The translations under genes and the position numbers were made by a program. From Pseudomonas protegens CHA0 (GTDB taxonomy: Bacteria; Pseudomonadota; Gammaproteobacteria; Pseudomonadales; Pseudomonadaceae), in the NCBI RefSeq assembly GCF_000397205.1, contig NC_021237.1:1551001-1615000 (forward strand): DNA of 64,000 nucleotides, given 5' to 3'. Under the pieces are notes generated by a model. The model was not told where the DNA came from and did no database searches. It saw nothing but the letters and a program-made list of their open reading frames with translations. Below are positions 49,435 to 58,299 of this stretch, piece by piece (positions within the stretch are counted from its first letter, which is position 1; each line of letters starts with the position of its first letter).

Positions 49435-50073
49435 ATGACCTCATCGCTGTTGCTGGCCGTTATCGCCTCGGGTTTCATTTATGCGATCACCCCCGGGCCC
49501 GGAGTGCTGGCGGTGTTCGGCATCGGCGCGGCCCGCGGGCGGCAGGCGGGGGCCGGTTTTCTCTGCGGGCACATGCTGGGCGACGTGGTCTGGTGCAGCA
49601 CGGCGCTGATCGCCATTGTCGGGGCCCGGGAGATCGGCAGCGATGCGTTCAATATCCTTGGCGTGCTCAGCGGCCTGTACCTGTTCTGGCTCGGCTTGCG
49701 GGCCATCCGCAGTAAACCGCGCGATGGCGACGAACCCCAGGGCCCGGCGCGCAACCCGTTCTGGCACGGGATCCTGTTCGGCCTGACCAATCCCAAGGCT
49801 TATCCGGTGGCGGTGGCAACCTTCACCGCGCTGCTCTCCAGCCGCGCGGAGCTGTTGACCTGGTCGATGCTGCCGGGGCTGATTGCCCTGAGTTTCCTTG
49901 GCGGCCTTGGCGCATACGCTATCCTCATCGGCATCGTCGGCGCGCGTAAGGTACGCAATTGGTACCAGCGCCACGAGCTGGCGATCACCCGGGTCTGCGG
50001 GGTGATGTTCATCGGTTTCGCGATCAATGCCCTGCTGCACGCAGTGCAAGGGTTGGTCGGCAACAAGGCGTGA
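49435..50073 (+). CDS. LysE-family amino-acid exporter
   Basis: A protein of 212 aa with about six membrane segments. ITPGPGVLAVFGIGAARGRQ is the LysE/RhtB N-terminal signature, and GLTNPKAYPVAVATFTALL is the conserved middle motif. Start at the ATG 49435 follows TCTTGCTG without a strong ribosome site. It exports amino acids or derivatives across the inner membrane; the specific substrate is unknown. Confidence 0.87.
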   Translation: MTSSLLLAVIASGFIYAITPGPGVLAVFGIGAARGRQAGAGFLCGHMLGDVVWCSTALIAIVGAREIGSDAFNILGVLSGLYLFWLGLRAIRSKPRDGDEPQGPARNPFWHGILFGLTNPKAYPVAVATFTALLSSRAELLTWSMLPGLIALSFLGGLGAYAILIGIVGARKVRNWYQRHELAITRVCGVMFIGFAINALLHAVQGLVGNKA

Positions 50074-50101
50074 CGCGCCGCGCGGGTTGCGACGGTGTGC
50101 A

Positions 50102-50123
50102 GTTGCAGGCTTCGGCCTGCGAC
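50102..50123. terminator. Hairpin after the LysE-family gene
   Basis: Stem GCAGGC / GCCTGC around a TTCG tetraloop, with flanking bases extending the pairing (GTTGCAGGC...GCCTGCGAC). No T-run follows, so termination is only possible and not certain. Confidence 0.4.
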
Positions 50124-50177
50124 CGGGCTCAAGGGATGGGTACTCAGTGCATTTTTCATGGGTAGTAGCTTTCTCTG

Positions 50178-51527
50178 ATGGCAACCAAGAACTCCGCGCC
50201 TCTGGCCAGTTTCATCGACCTGCTCCTGGACGCCGTGTGCGCCGTGGATGTCGAGGGTCGCTTCGTGTTCGTCAGCGCCGCCTGTGAGCGGGTCTTCGGC
50301 TACACCGCCGACGAGCTGATCGGCCGCCCGATGATCGAGCTGGTGCACCCGGCCGATCGTGAACGTACCTTGCAGGCCGCCCGGGAAATCATGGGCGGGG
50401 TGCCCAAGCCGAATTTCGAGAACCGCTACGTGCGCAAGGACGGGCGGGTGGCGCATATTCTCTGGTCGGCGCGCTGGTCGGAAGTGGATCAGTTGCGCAT
50501 CGCCGTGGCCCGCGACATCACCGAGCGCAAGCAGGCGGAATCCCGGCAGGCGGCGCTGTACGCGATTTCCGAGGCGGCCCATGCCACCGAAGACCTGCTG
50601 GTGCTGTTCCGGCATGTGCATCGGATCATCGGCGAATGGCTGCCGGCGCTGAACTGTTCCCTGGCGCTCTACGACGAGCGCAGCGCCAGCCTGAGTTTTC
50701 CCTATCACGTCGATGACTGCGAAGGCAGCCCGGAACTGCCGGGCACCTTGATCGAACGCTTCTGCGTCGAGGTGCTGCAATGCGGCCAGCCCTTGCTGCT
50801 GGCGCCGGAGTGCCCGGTGAACCGGGTGCTCTGGAGCGAGTTCGCGGCTATCCAGGGTTCGCGCTGCTGGCTGGGCGTGCCGCTGAATTCGCAAAAGGGC
50901 ACCATCGGCGTGCTGATGGTCAAGAGCGCCCCGGGCACCGAAAGCTACAGCGAACAGGACCAGGAACTCTTGCAGTACGTCAGCGCGCAGCTGGCCGCGG
51001 CCATCGAACGCAAGCAGCTGCATGCACGCCTGCACTACATGGCCGAATACGATCAATTGACTCACCTGCCCAACCGCGAACTGCTGCGCGAGCGCCTGCG
51101 TTCGGCCCTGGCCCGGGCCCGGCGCGAGTCGGGGCGCATGGCCCTGCTGTATGTCGACCTGGACAAGTTCAAGGAGGTCAACGACACCTGCGGGCACGCG
51201 GTGGGGGACATGCTGCTGCAAGCGGTGGCCAACCGGCTCAAGGGCTGCGTGCGGGAAACCGACACCGTGGCGCGGATCGGCGGCGACGAGTTCGTGATCC
51301 TGCTGGAGAGCGTGCAGCACAGCGAGGATGCCCAGCGGGTAGCGGAGAAGATCCGGCGGACGCTGGGCGAGCCGCTGCGCCTGGACGGCCACTCGTTGAA
51401 CATCCTGCCGAGCATCGGCATCGGCCTGTATCCCGAGCATGGCCTGGAGGAAAAGCAGCTGTTCAAGCACGCCGACGAAGCCATGTACGCGGTCAAGCGG
51501 GCACAGAAAAGCCGCTCCAACGCCTGA
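50178..51527 (+). CDS. Diguanylate cyclase with PAS and GAF domains
   Basis: A protein of 449 aa. A PAS domain (residues about 8-122, with a PAC-like RWSEVDQLRIAVARDITERK end) is followed by a GAF domain (about 140-285) and a GGDEF domain (about 290-445). The active loop is Gly368-Gly-Asp-Glu-Phe372, intact for c-di-GMP synthesis. Arg359-x-x-Asp362 five residues before it is a complete inhibitory I-site. No membrane helix is present, so it is a cytosolic sensor. Single gene. Confidence 0.92.
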   Translation: MATKNSAPLASFIDLLLDAVCAVDVEGRFVFVSAACERVFGYTADELIGRPMIELVHPADRERTLQAAREIMGGVPKPNFENRYVRKDGRVAHILWSARWSEVDQLRIAVARDITERKQAESRQAALYAISEAAHATEDLLVLFRHVHRIIGEWLPALNCSLALYDERSASLSFPYHVDDCEGSPELPGTLIERFCVEVLQCGQPLLLAPECPVNRVLWSEFAAIQGSRCWLGVPLNSQKGTIGVLMVKSAPGTESYSEQDQELLQYVSAQLAAAIERKQLHARLHYMAEYDQLTHLPNRELLRERLRSALARARRESGRMALLYVDLDKFKEVNDTCGHAVGDMLLQAVANRLKGCVRETDTVARIGGDEFVILLESVQHSEDAQRVAEKIRRTLGEPLRLDGHSLNILPSIGIGLYPEHGLEEKQLFKHADEAMYAVKRAQKSRSNA

Positions 51528-51686
51528 GCCGGCAAGCACCGGATGAAGCCCTGGCCCGGCCGTGCCGGGGTTCACCGTTCGTCGTGCAAGCGAGGGTTTT
51601 TCTAAACCTTTGCGCCCCCCACCTTTCCCTATGCAGACGGGAGCCATGGCTTCCGGCAGATCAATTTGCAAGCGGAGAGCCACCTC

Positions 51687-52217
51687 ATGAACCCCATGGC
51701 CACAGTCATGCGCGGTGCCGGACTGGCACTGCTCCTGGGCCTTGGCGCCACCAGCGCCCTGGCCCAGTCCCCCGCGGATTTCATCGACGACGCCTCGGCC
51801 AAGGGCATGGCCGATATCGAAGCCAGCCGCCTGGCCCACCAGCAGACCTCATCCAAGGCGGTCAAGGAATACACCATCCAGGTGATCAACGACCGCACCA
51901 CCGCCAACCAGCACCTGGCCAAGATCGCCAAGCAGCTGGACTTGCCGGTCGCCCCCCGGGAACAGGTGATGGACCAGGCCAAGCGCCTGATGCCCCGCGT
52001 ACCTGAGGCCGAGGGCGAGGACTTCGACCGCGCCTACGCCGCCAGCCAGGTCAAGGCCACCGAAGAAGCCATCGAGCAGATCCAGCAGCAGGCGCAGAGC
52101 AGCGAGGTGCCGGAGCTCAAGGCATTTGCCGAAGAGACCCTGCCCAAGCTGGAAAACCACCTGCAGATGGCCAAGGCCCTGCAGGCCGGGCGCCGGTCCG
52201 ACCGGCTGGACGGTTGA
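51687..52217 (+). CDS. DUF4142 family exported protein
   Basis: A protein of 176 aa from the ATG at 51687. The signal peptide (LALLLGLGATSALAQS) is followed by a four-helix DUF4142 domain (FIDDASAKGMADIEASRLAH, ending ETLPKLENHLQMAKAL). The family has a ferritin-like helical bundle without an established function and is often linked to stress. It is followed 43 bp later by a general-stress-type SDR gene. Confidence 0.88.
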   Translation: MNPMATVMRGAGLALLLGLGATSALAQSPADFIDDASAKGMADIEASRLAHQQTSSKAVKEYTIQVINDRTTANQHLAKIAKQLDLPVAPREQVMDQAKRLMPRVPEAEGEDFDRAYAASQVKATEEAIEQIQQQAQSSEVPELKAFAEETLPKLENHLQMAKALQAGRRSDRLDG

Positions 52218-52260
52218 GCCCCGCCGTTGCCCCATCCTTGCCCTTTAGTTGGAGAGCACC

Positions 52261-53169
52261 ATGTCGACTCAACCCGTATCCAATCAGTACGCGATGCAGG
52301 ATCCCCTGACCCAGTACCCCCAGCCGGAATTTCCCGACCAGCCGCAAACGGCGCCGGGCATTGACCAGGACATGATTCCCCGTCCCGACCACGGCGAGCA
52401 CAGCTATCACGGTTTTGGCCGGTTGCTGGGGCGCAAGGCCCTGATCACCGGCGGCGATTCGGGTATCGGCCGCGCGGCGGCCATTGCCTATGCCCGTGAA
52501 GGCGCGGACGTTGCCATCAACTACCTGCCCGAGGAGGAGCGTGACGCCCGCCAGGTGATAGAGCTGATCAAGGCCGCCGGGCGCAAGGCCGTTGCGCTTC
52601 CCGGCGATATCAGCGACGAACGTTTCTGCCGCGACCTGGTGCGCCGCGCCCATGAGCAACTGGGTGGGCTGGACATCCTGGTCAACGTGGCGGGCAAGCA
52701 GGTGGCGCAGGAGGACATCGCCGACATCAGCACCGCTCAGTTCGACGCCACCTTGAAGACCAACGTGTATGCCTTGTTCTGGATCTGTCAGGCGGCCTTG
52801 CCGCTGATGCCGGCTGGCGCCACGGTGATCAACACCGCGTCGATCCAGTCCTACCAGCCTTCGGCCAGCCTCCTGGATTACGCCACCACCAAGGCAGCGA
52901 TCGTGGCTTTCACCAAGGCCCTGGCCAAACAGGTGATCGGGCGGGGGATCCGGGTCAACGCCGTGGCGCCGGGGCCGATCTGGACCGTACTGCAACCCAG
53001 TGGTGGCCAGCCTCGGGAAAAGATCCCGCAGTTCGGCCTGCAAACCCCCATGAAGCGTCCGGGGCAGCCGGCCGAATGCGCTCCCCTGTACGTGCTATTG
53101 GCGTCGCAGGAATCGAGCTACATCACCGGCGAAGTGTTCGGGGTCACCGGCGGCAACCCTCTGCCCTAG
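52261..53169 (+). CDS. SDR-family oxidoreductase with N-terminal extension (YghA-like)
   Basis: A protein of 302 aa from the ATG at 52261 (GGAGAGCACC upstream). A 55-residue Pro/Gln-rich N-terminal extension ([15 protein letters not shown]) precedes the SDR core: [13 protein letters not shown] cofactor motif, [10 protein letters not shown] serine, YATTKAAI active-site pair and the C-terminal [13 protein letters not shown]. This extended type is common in stress regulons of Gram-positive and Gram-negative bacteria; the substrate is unknown. Confidence 0.88.
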   Translation: MSTQPVSNQYAMQDPLTQYPQPEFPDQPQTAPGIDQDMIPRPDHGEHSYHGFGRLLGRKALITGGDSGIGRAAAIAYAREGADVAINYLPEEERDARQVIELIKAAGRKAVALPGDISDERFCRDLVRRAHEQLGGLDILVNVAGKQVAQEDIADISTAQFDATLKTNVYALFWICQAALPLMPAGATVINTASIQSYQPSASLLDYATTKAAIVAFTKALAKQVIGRGIRVNAVAPGPIWTVLQPSGGQPREKIPQFGLQTPMKRPGQPAECAPLYVLLASQESSYITGEVFGVTGGNPLP

Positions 53170-53172
53170 GAT

Positions 53173-53207
53173 GATCGGCGCAGGGGCCTGCCTTCGCCGA
53201 GCCGATC
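53173..53207. terminator. Nested inverted repeat between convergent genes
   Basis: An outer stem GATCGGC / GCCGATC (53173-53179 and 53201-53207) encloses a perfect inner stem GCAGG-GG-CCTGC (53180-53191). It lies exactly between the SDR stop and the convergent iron-permease-like gene. It has no T-run, so its function as a terminator is tentative. Confidence 0.4.
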
Positions 53208-53618
53208 TCAGCACTGATTGAGATCGGTCTTGTCCTGCTGGCTGGAGGTGCTGACGGACAGCTCGGAATCGCCGCCCTGGCCGATCTCGCGGTATTCGCG
53301 GCGCATCTGCTCCAGCTGCTTGAGGTCCAGCCCGTCCAGGTTGAGCATGGCGTTGTGGGCCGCCTTGGTGGCCCGCAGCAGCTCGTCGATCTTCAAGTGC
53401 AGAATGTCGTTGTCGCGGTTCTGGGTGTTCTGGATCAGGAACACCATGAGGAAGGTGATGATGGTGGTGGAGGTATTGATGATCAACTGCCAGGTGTCGT
53501 TGAAGTGAAACACCGGCCCGCTGAGCCCCCAGATCAGAATCAGCAACAGCGCGCCGAGAAAGGTTTTCGGGCTGCCGGCCCACATCGACAGCGTTTGCGA
53601 AATCTTCGAGAACTTCAT
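53208..53618 (-). CDS. Low-affinity iron permease family membrane protein (PF04120-like)
   Basis: A protein of 136 aa with two membrane segments (residues about 20-36 and 47-63). The pattern FHFNDTWQLIINTSTTIITF followed by MVFLIQNTQNRDNDILHLKI is the hallmark of the family, followed by a polar C-terminal helix. Despite the family name, bacterial members have not been shown to transport iron. The 53619-53870 gap between this gene and the nuclease gene is AT-richer and presumably contains both promoters. Confidence 0.88.
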   Translation of the reverse strand: MKFSKISQTLSMWAGSPKTFLGALLLILIWGLSGPVFHFNDTWQLIINTSTTIITFLMVFLIQNTQNRDNDILHLKIDELLRATKAAHNAMLNLDGLDLKQLEQMRREYREIGQGGDSELSVSTSSQQDKTDLNQC

Positions 53619-53870
53619 GACCGTGTTCCTTATGGGGGAGGTGTCTGAAGCTGTGACAGCAGGGCTCTGGTGAAAGTGCTTTTTTCGTTAATTCACCGAG
53701 GTATGAGGGCTCCCGATGGGAGCTGTTTTATCTTTTACCCAGCTGCCTGGCAGTAACCTGTGTTTGAGTTGACGGGGATGTCTGTCTTTGTACCGGTTTG
53801 TGGCTAGTATCAATGGCGTTCAAAGTGCCATCACGCTAATACACGGATCGGAAACTGTCAGAGGTCTCTC

Positions 53871-54956
53871 ATGGAATTTCTTGAAAAACTCACCAGTCTT
53901 GCTGCCAAGGTACGTCTACAAGGCGCGGCCATTCAAACCGAAGAGGCGACGAAAAACGCGTTCGTCATGCCTTTCATCAGTACGGTCCTGGGTTATGACG
54001 TTTTCGATCCCATGGAGGTGACGCCAGAGTTCGTCTGCGATGTCGGGACCAAGAAGGGCGAGAAGATTGATTACGCGATCATCAAGGATGGCGAGGTGCA
54101 GATGCTTATCGAGTGCAAGAAAATCGGTGAGCCGTTACACATCAATCATGCATCCCAGTTGTTTCGTTACTTTCACGTGACCAGCGCACGTATATCCATC
54201 CTCACTAATGGTCAGGTCTATAAGTTTTTCACGGACCTGGATGCGCCGAATAAGATGGATGAAAAGCCTTTCCTTGAGCTTGATCTGCTGGACATTGATG
54301 AGTACTCGGTGCCGGAGCTGATCAAGCTGACCAAGTCGGCGTTTGATGTCGAGTCGATTCTCAGCGCAGCGGGCGAATTGAAGTATGTCAGTCAGATCAA
54401 GAAGGTAGTCGCTTCACAAGTCAGCAAGCCGGACGATGACTTTGTGAAGGTCTTTGCATCGCGAGTCTATGAAGGCGTGATCACGCAAAAAGTACGCGAT
54501 CAGTTTTACGAACTGACGCGCAAAGCCATCGGTCAGTTCCTCAATGATCAGATCAATGACCGTTTGAAGTCCGCAATGAGCGGGGCTAATCAGGTTCTCA
54601 TTCCCCAGCATTCGGCCCCCCTCAACGATGAAGCGGGAGTCGATGAGGAGGAGCGCACAGATGAGAAGATCTTCACGACCCTGGAGGAGCTTGAGGGATA
54701 TCACATCGTACGAGCGGTGGTGCGCTCGGTGGTTGATGCCAAGCGTATTGTGCAACGCGACACTCAGAGCTATTTCGGCATCCTGCTTGACGATAACAAT
54801 CGCAAGCCGATTTGCCGTTTGCACTTCAATAGATCACAGAAGTACATCGGTATTTTCGACCAGGACAAGGTTGAGACTCGCCATCCCATCAACTCTGTCG
54901 ACGAGATTTACGAGTATTCGGAACATCTAAAGAAGACGGTGGGTTTTTATGACTAG
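53871..54956 (+). CDS. Orphan restriction-nuclease-like protein (type I HsdR N-terminal domain, COG4748-like)
   Basis: A protein of 361 aa. The PD-(D/E)xK core is visible as Asp67 in GEKIDYAIIKDG and Glu81-Cys-Lys83 in MLIECKK, in an HSDR_N_2-type domain covering about residues 20-140. The C-terminal half is mainly helical with a final beta module (IVQRDTQSYFGILLDDNNRK). No HsdM, HsdS or helicase motor is nearby. Codon use is clearly less GC-rich than in the neighbours, which suggests recent acquisition. It could be an orphan defence nuclease. Confidence 0.78.
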   Translation: MEFLEKLTSLAAKVRLQGAAIQTEEATKNAFVMPFISTVLGYDVFDPMEVTPEFVCDVGTKKGEKIDYAIIKDGEVQMLIECKKIGEPLHINHASQLFRYFHVTSARISILTNGQVYKFFTDLDAPNKMDEKPFLELDLLDIDEYSVPELIKLTKSAFDVESILSAAGELKYVSQIKKVVASQVSKPDDDFVKVFASRVYEGVITQKVRDQFYELTRKAIGQFLNDQINDRLKSAMSGANQVLIPQHSAPLNDEAGVDEEERTDEKIFTTLEELEGYHIVRAVVRSVVDAKRIVQRDTQSYFGILLDDNNRKPICRLHFNRSQKYIGIFDQDKVETRHPINSVDEIYEYSEHLKKTVGFYD

Positions 54957-55162
54957 GTGACCGGGCTCGCAGTGAAACTGGCGAAGGCGGCAGGAGGGGC
55001 GCTTCCTGACCGCTGGAGCAGAGCAATTGGCTGCCCGCTTACACCTCACAACACTCCTTCGCACAATAAAACAGGATTGTGCTGGAGCTGTCGGGGCGCT
55101 GGGCTTAACGTGGCCCGGGCCAGGTGCCCCATGGGGCGCCACGACGCTCAAGGAGGCAGCTT

Positions 55163-55936
55163 ATGTCGGCCAGTACCGGTGCTTCGGTCATCGACCTGTA
55201 TCACCAGGCGCAAGACTATTTCTTCGTTTCCATCTCCCAGTTCTATCGACGTTTCGGCAGTGGCCTGAGTGCCTATTGCACCGGGGTCGAAGCCAGCAGC
55301 CTGAACCTGTTGATGATGAATGTCTGCGCCGTCGACGAGCCGGGGGCGTTGGCCGAAGGCGTGGCGTTCCTGCAGCGCACGGGCATGCCGTTCTGTGTGG
55401 TGGTGCCCGAGGCGCTGGTGCCCCGGGTCAGCGGGCAATTGCACCAGCAGCATCTGCTGGCGGCGGACAAGACCACCTGCATGGTGCTCGATCTGACGCG
55501 CCATGAGCCCCGGCAAGCGCTTGCGGCGCAGGCCCAGGTGCGCTGTAGCGACCTGCGCCTGGAGGATTGGGCGCAGCCCGTGCAGAGTGCATTCGAGTCC
55601 GGCGAGGGGGGGATCGAGCAGTACCTGGCCCGGCATCGGGCGGCGCTGTCGGAGGGCCGGGCCCTGAGCCATTTCACCCTGTATGTCGAGGAGCGCCCGG
55701 TGAGTGCCCTGACCCTCTCGCTGCTGCCGGGGCTGGCGCGCCTGGATGACATCGGCACCGTGCAGGATTGCCAGGGCCAGGGCTATGCCACGGCGCTGAT
55801 TCAAGCGGTGCTGGCGTTCGCCCGGGCCAGGGGCGCCAGGACCTGCGTGCTGGAAGCCTCCCTCGATGGCCTGTCGATCTACCGCAAGGCCGGCTTCGAA
55901 CCGCTGTTCGACTACCGCACCTTCTGCCAGGAATGA
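55163..55936 (+). CDS. GNAT-family N-acetyltransferase
   Basis: A protein of 257 aa. The ATG at 55163 is chosen because AAGGAGG lies 7-10 bp upstream. A degenerate N-terminal half is followed by a C-terminal GNAT domain with LDDIGTVQDCQGQGYATALI, the acetyl-CoA loop (QGQGYA), and the conserved SIYRKAGFEPL ending. It acetylates an unknown amine substrate. It converges with the AraC-type regulator gene 7 bp downstream. Confidence 0.85.
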   Translation: MSASTGASVIDLYHQAQDYFFVSISQFYRRFGSGLSAYCTGVEASSLNLLMMNVCAVDEPGALAEGVAFLQRTGMPFCVVVPEALVPRVSGQLHQQHLLAADKTTCMVLDLTRHEPRQALAAQAQVRCSDLRLEDWAQPVQSAFESGEGGIEQYLARHRAALSEGRALSHFTLYVEERPVSALTLSLLPGLARLDDIGTVQDCQGQGYATALIQAVLAFARARGARTCVLEASLDGLSIYRKAGFEPLFDYRTFCQE

Positions 55937-55943
55937 GCCCGCC

Positions 55944-56720
55944 CTAGCGGGCAGCGTTCTGCCGGAACTGGCTCGGGCTGAGCCCGGTCAGGGCCTTGAA
56001 CTGGCGGCTGAAGGCGCTGTGGTCGGTGTAGCCGCATTGCAGCGCCACCTCGGTGATGGGTTCTTCGGTGAGCAGCAACTGCGAAGCGTGTTCCAGGCGG
56101 ACCTTGTGGATCATCTGCCGTGGCGTGAGGTGGAAGATGCGCTTGCAGTAGCGCTCCAGCTGGGCAGTGGACAGGCTGGCGATGCGGGTCAGGTCGTCCA
56201 GGCGGATGGCCTCGCTGTAGTGCTCGCGGATATGCCGGTCCACCGCTGCCAGGCGTTCATAGGCCGGATGGGTGTCATGGGCGGCCTGCAGGTCCAGGGA
56301 GATCCCGGCCATGCCGATGATCTGCCTGTCACGCCCGTACAGCGGCAGTTTGTGGGTCAGGCACCAGCCGGGCTCGCGGCTGCCATACAGATGCAGTTCC
56401 AGCTGGCCCTTGATGGTGATGCCCTGACGCAGCACGCGCTGGTCCTGCTCGGTGTAGACCGGGCCGAGCACCGCCGGGAAGACTTCGGCGGAGGTCTTGC
56501 CCAGCAGGGGCCGCACATTCTTGAAACCGCAGCGCTGGGCCAGGGTCAGGTTCGCCACTCGGTAGCGGGCCTGCAGGTCCTTGATGAAGAACACCGCGCT
56601 GGGGATGCAGTCCAGCAGCGGGGTGATCGGCGCCATATTGGCCAGCAGGCCATTGAGGTCCCGGGGTGCATGGGCGGCGATGGCCCGGGGCAAGTGGTGC
56701 AGCTGTGCGCCATCGATCAT
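55944..56720 (-). CDS. lhpR: AraC-family regulator of the hydroxyproline cluster, with PAS-like sensor
   Basis: A protein of 258 aa from the ATG at 56720. Residues about 30-130 are PAS-like (SAVFFIKDLQARYRVANLTL, GMAGISLDLQA). Residues about 150-255 are the AraC double helix-turn-helix (DDLTRIASLSTAQLERYCKR, ITEVALQCGYTDHSAFSRQF). It sits at the end of the epimerase/dehydrogenase operon on the same strand. In P. aeruginosa an AraC-type activator, LhpR, controls these genes. The symbol is given by analogy of position and family. Confidence 0.8.
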   Translation of the reverse strand: MIDGAQLHHLPRAIAAHAPRDLNGLLANMAPITPLLDCIPSAVFFIKDLQARYRVANLTLAQRCGFKNVRPLLGKTSAEVFPAVLGPVYTEQDQRVLRQGITIKGQLELHLYGSREPGWCLTHKLPLYGRDRQIIGMAGISLDLQAAHDTHPAYERLAAVDRHIREHYSEAIRLDDLTRIASLSTAQLERYCKRIFHLTPRQMIHKVRLEHASQLLLTEEPITEVALQCGYTDHSAFSRQFKALTGLSPSQFRQNAAR

Positions 56721-56779
56721 CGTCTGCCTCTCTCTATGGGGGCTTGGGGGATGGATCTGGGTCGATAAAGCCAAGGGGT

Positions 56780-58069
56780 TCACGGGCCGCCGGTTGCATT
56801 GTCGGCGCCGGGGCGTGCCTGCTGGCTGTCGAGCAGCAGCGTGGCGATTCGCGCCGGCACCAGGGGTGCCCGTGGCGGGGTGGGCGCCCAGCCGAACAGG
56901 CGGTGGGCCGCGCTGGCACAGACCCGGCCCTGGCAGGCGCCCATGCCGCAGCGGCTCTGCAGCTTGGCCTGGGCCCAGTCGGGGGCTGCGGCCACGGCGG
57001 CGTAGGGCACATCCTCGCACCGGCACAGCAGAGTATCAGCTCGGGCCAGTTGCAGGACCTGCGGTTGCAGCTCGAAATGCCGCAGCAGGCGCTCGGCAAA
57101 ATGCTGCCAGTGACGGCGCTGCTGGATCAGTTCGGCGGCCTGGTCTGCCTGCCCGCTGGCCACACAGCCGGCGATCCGGCCTTCGATCAGCGCCAGTTCG
57201 CTGCCACCGATGCCCGTGCACTCGCCGGCGGCCAGGACCTGGGGCAGGCTGCTGCGCTGTTGCTGATCGACCGCGATGGCGCCCTGTTCCAGGCGGCAGC
57301 CCAGGTGGTTGGCCAGGCGCACATTGGGTACCAGGCCGAAGCCGCAGGCCAGGTAGTCGCAGGGGATTTCCAGGGTGCGCCGGCCCTGGCGGATGCGCAC
57401 GGCCTGCAGGTGCTGCTCGCCCAGCGCCTCGACCACGTGGGCGTTGCAGCGATAGCTCGGGGTGGCCAGGCTCAGGGCCTGGGCCAGCTTGTTCGGCCAG
57501 CGCCACAACTGGGCGGCAAAGCCCAGCAGCGAGGCCGCCGGGGCCTGTTCCAGCACCCGCACCACCCGGCCGCCGGCGCGGCGCGCGGTGGCGGCGCTGG
57601 CCAGCAGCAAGGGACCGCTGCCGGCGATCACCAGGGTCTTTCCTGCCACCGCCAGGCCGTTCTTGAGCAGCGCTTGCAGGCCGCCGGCCCCGGTCACCCC
57701 GGGCAGGGTCCAGCCGGGGAAGGGCAGCAGCAGTTCCTGGGCGCCACAGCACAGGATCAGTTGTTCGAATTCCACGTGCCAGGCCTGCCGGGCATCTTCG
57801 AGCAACAGGCTGTGGGTGCCCAGGGTCGAGATGATGCGGGTGGCACTGAGGTAGCGCACCGCCGGGTGCTGCAGCACCTTGAAGTGCTCGGCCTGGGCGG
57901 CGCTGGGCGGATGCTGGGGGCCGTGGCGCCAGATCTGGCCGCCGGGGCGCGGGTTGTCATCGACGATCAGGATCGAGCTGGCGCTGTGGCTGGCGGCCTG
58001 GGCGGCGGCCAGCCCCGCCGGGCCGCTGCCGACGATGAGGATCTGGCACTGCAGGTGGCGGGCGGTCAT
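56780..58069 (-). CDS. lhpE: D-hydroxyproline dehydrogenase FAD subunit (HcnB/LhpE-like) with C-terminal [2Fe-2S] site
   Basis: A protein of 429 aa from the ATG at 58069. An FAD motif ILIVGSGPAGLAAAQAA starts near residue 10 and a second dinucleotide motif KTLVIAGSGPLLLASA is central. A BFD-like cysteine cluster lies at the C-terminus (LLCRCEDV ... CGMGACQGRVC). This is the alpha-subunit type of multi-subunit D-amino acid or opine dehydrogenases. Together with the 77-aa ferredoxin-like protein and the DadA-like subunit it should oxidise cis-4-hydroxy-D-proline. The stop/start overlaps with the small subunit gene are translationally coupled. The symbol follows my recollection of the P. aeruginosa lhpABFE order. 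Confidence 0.82.
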   Translation of the reverse strand: MTARHLQCQILIVGSGPAGLAAAQAASHSASSILIVDDNPRPGGQIWRHGPQHPPSAAQAEHFKVLQHPAVRYLSATRIISTLGTHSLLLEDARQAWHVEFEQLILCCGAQELLLPFPGWTLPGVTGAGGLQALLKNGLAVAGKTLVIAGSGPLLLASAATARRAGGRVVRVLEQAPAASLLGFAAQLWRWPNKLAQALSLATPSYRCNAHVVEALGEQHLQAVRIRQGRRTLEIPCDYLACGFGLVPNVRLANHLGCRLEQGAIAVDQQQRSSLPQVLAAGECTGIGGSELALIEGRIAGCVASGQADQAAELIQQRRHWQHFAERLLRHFELQPQVLQLARADTLLCRCEDVPYAAVAAAPDWAQAKLQSRCGMGACQGRVCASAAHRLFGWAPTPPRAPLVPARIATLLLDSQQARPGADNATGGP

Positions 58070-58299
58070 TGGCTGCGCTCCACCTGCATGCCGTCCCGGC
58101 ACAGGGTCTGGCAGGCCAGCTGGCGGCGGCCATCGATGGTCATCCGGCATTCCTGGCAGATGCCCATGCCGCAGAACACGGTCCGCGGCTGGCCACCGCA
58201 GGAGGTGCGGGTGCGCGGGTCGGCGCTGCCGGCCACGGCGGCGGCCACGCTGAGGCCGTCGGCCACCTGCAGGGCCTGCTGGTCCAGGTAGATGATCAT
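58066..58299 (-). CDS. lhpF: Small [2Fe-2S] subunit of D-hydroxyproline dehydrogenase (HcnA/LhpF-like)
   Basis: A protein of 77 aa from the ATG at 58299 ([20 protein letters not shown]). Four cysteines in the pattern TSCGGQPRTVFCGMGICQEC plus a last one in LACQTLC form a plant-type ferredoxin [2Fe-2S] site. It overlaps both neighbours by 4 bp. It transfers electrons between the two flavoprotein subunits. Confidence 0.85.
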   Translation of the reverse strand: MIIYLDQQALQVADGLSVAAAVAGSADPRTRTSCGGQPRTVFCGMGICQECRMTIDGRRQLACQTLCRDGMQVERSQ

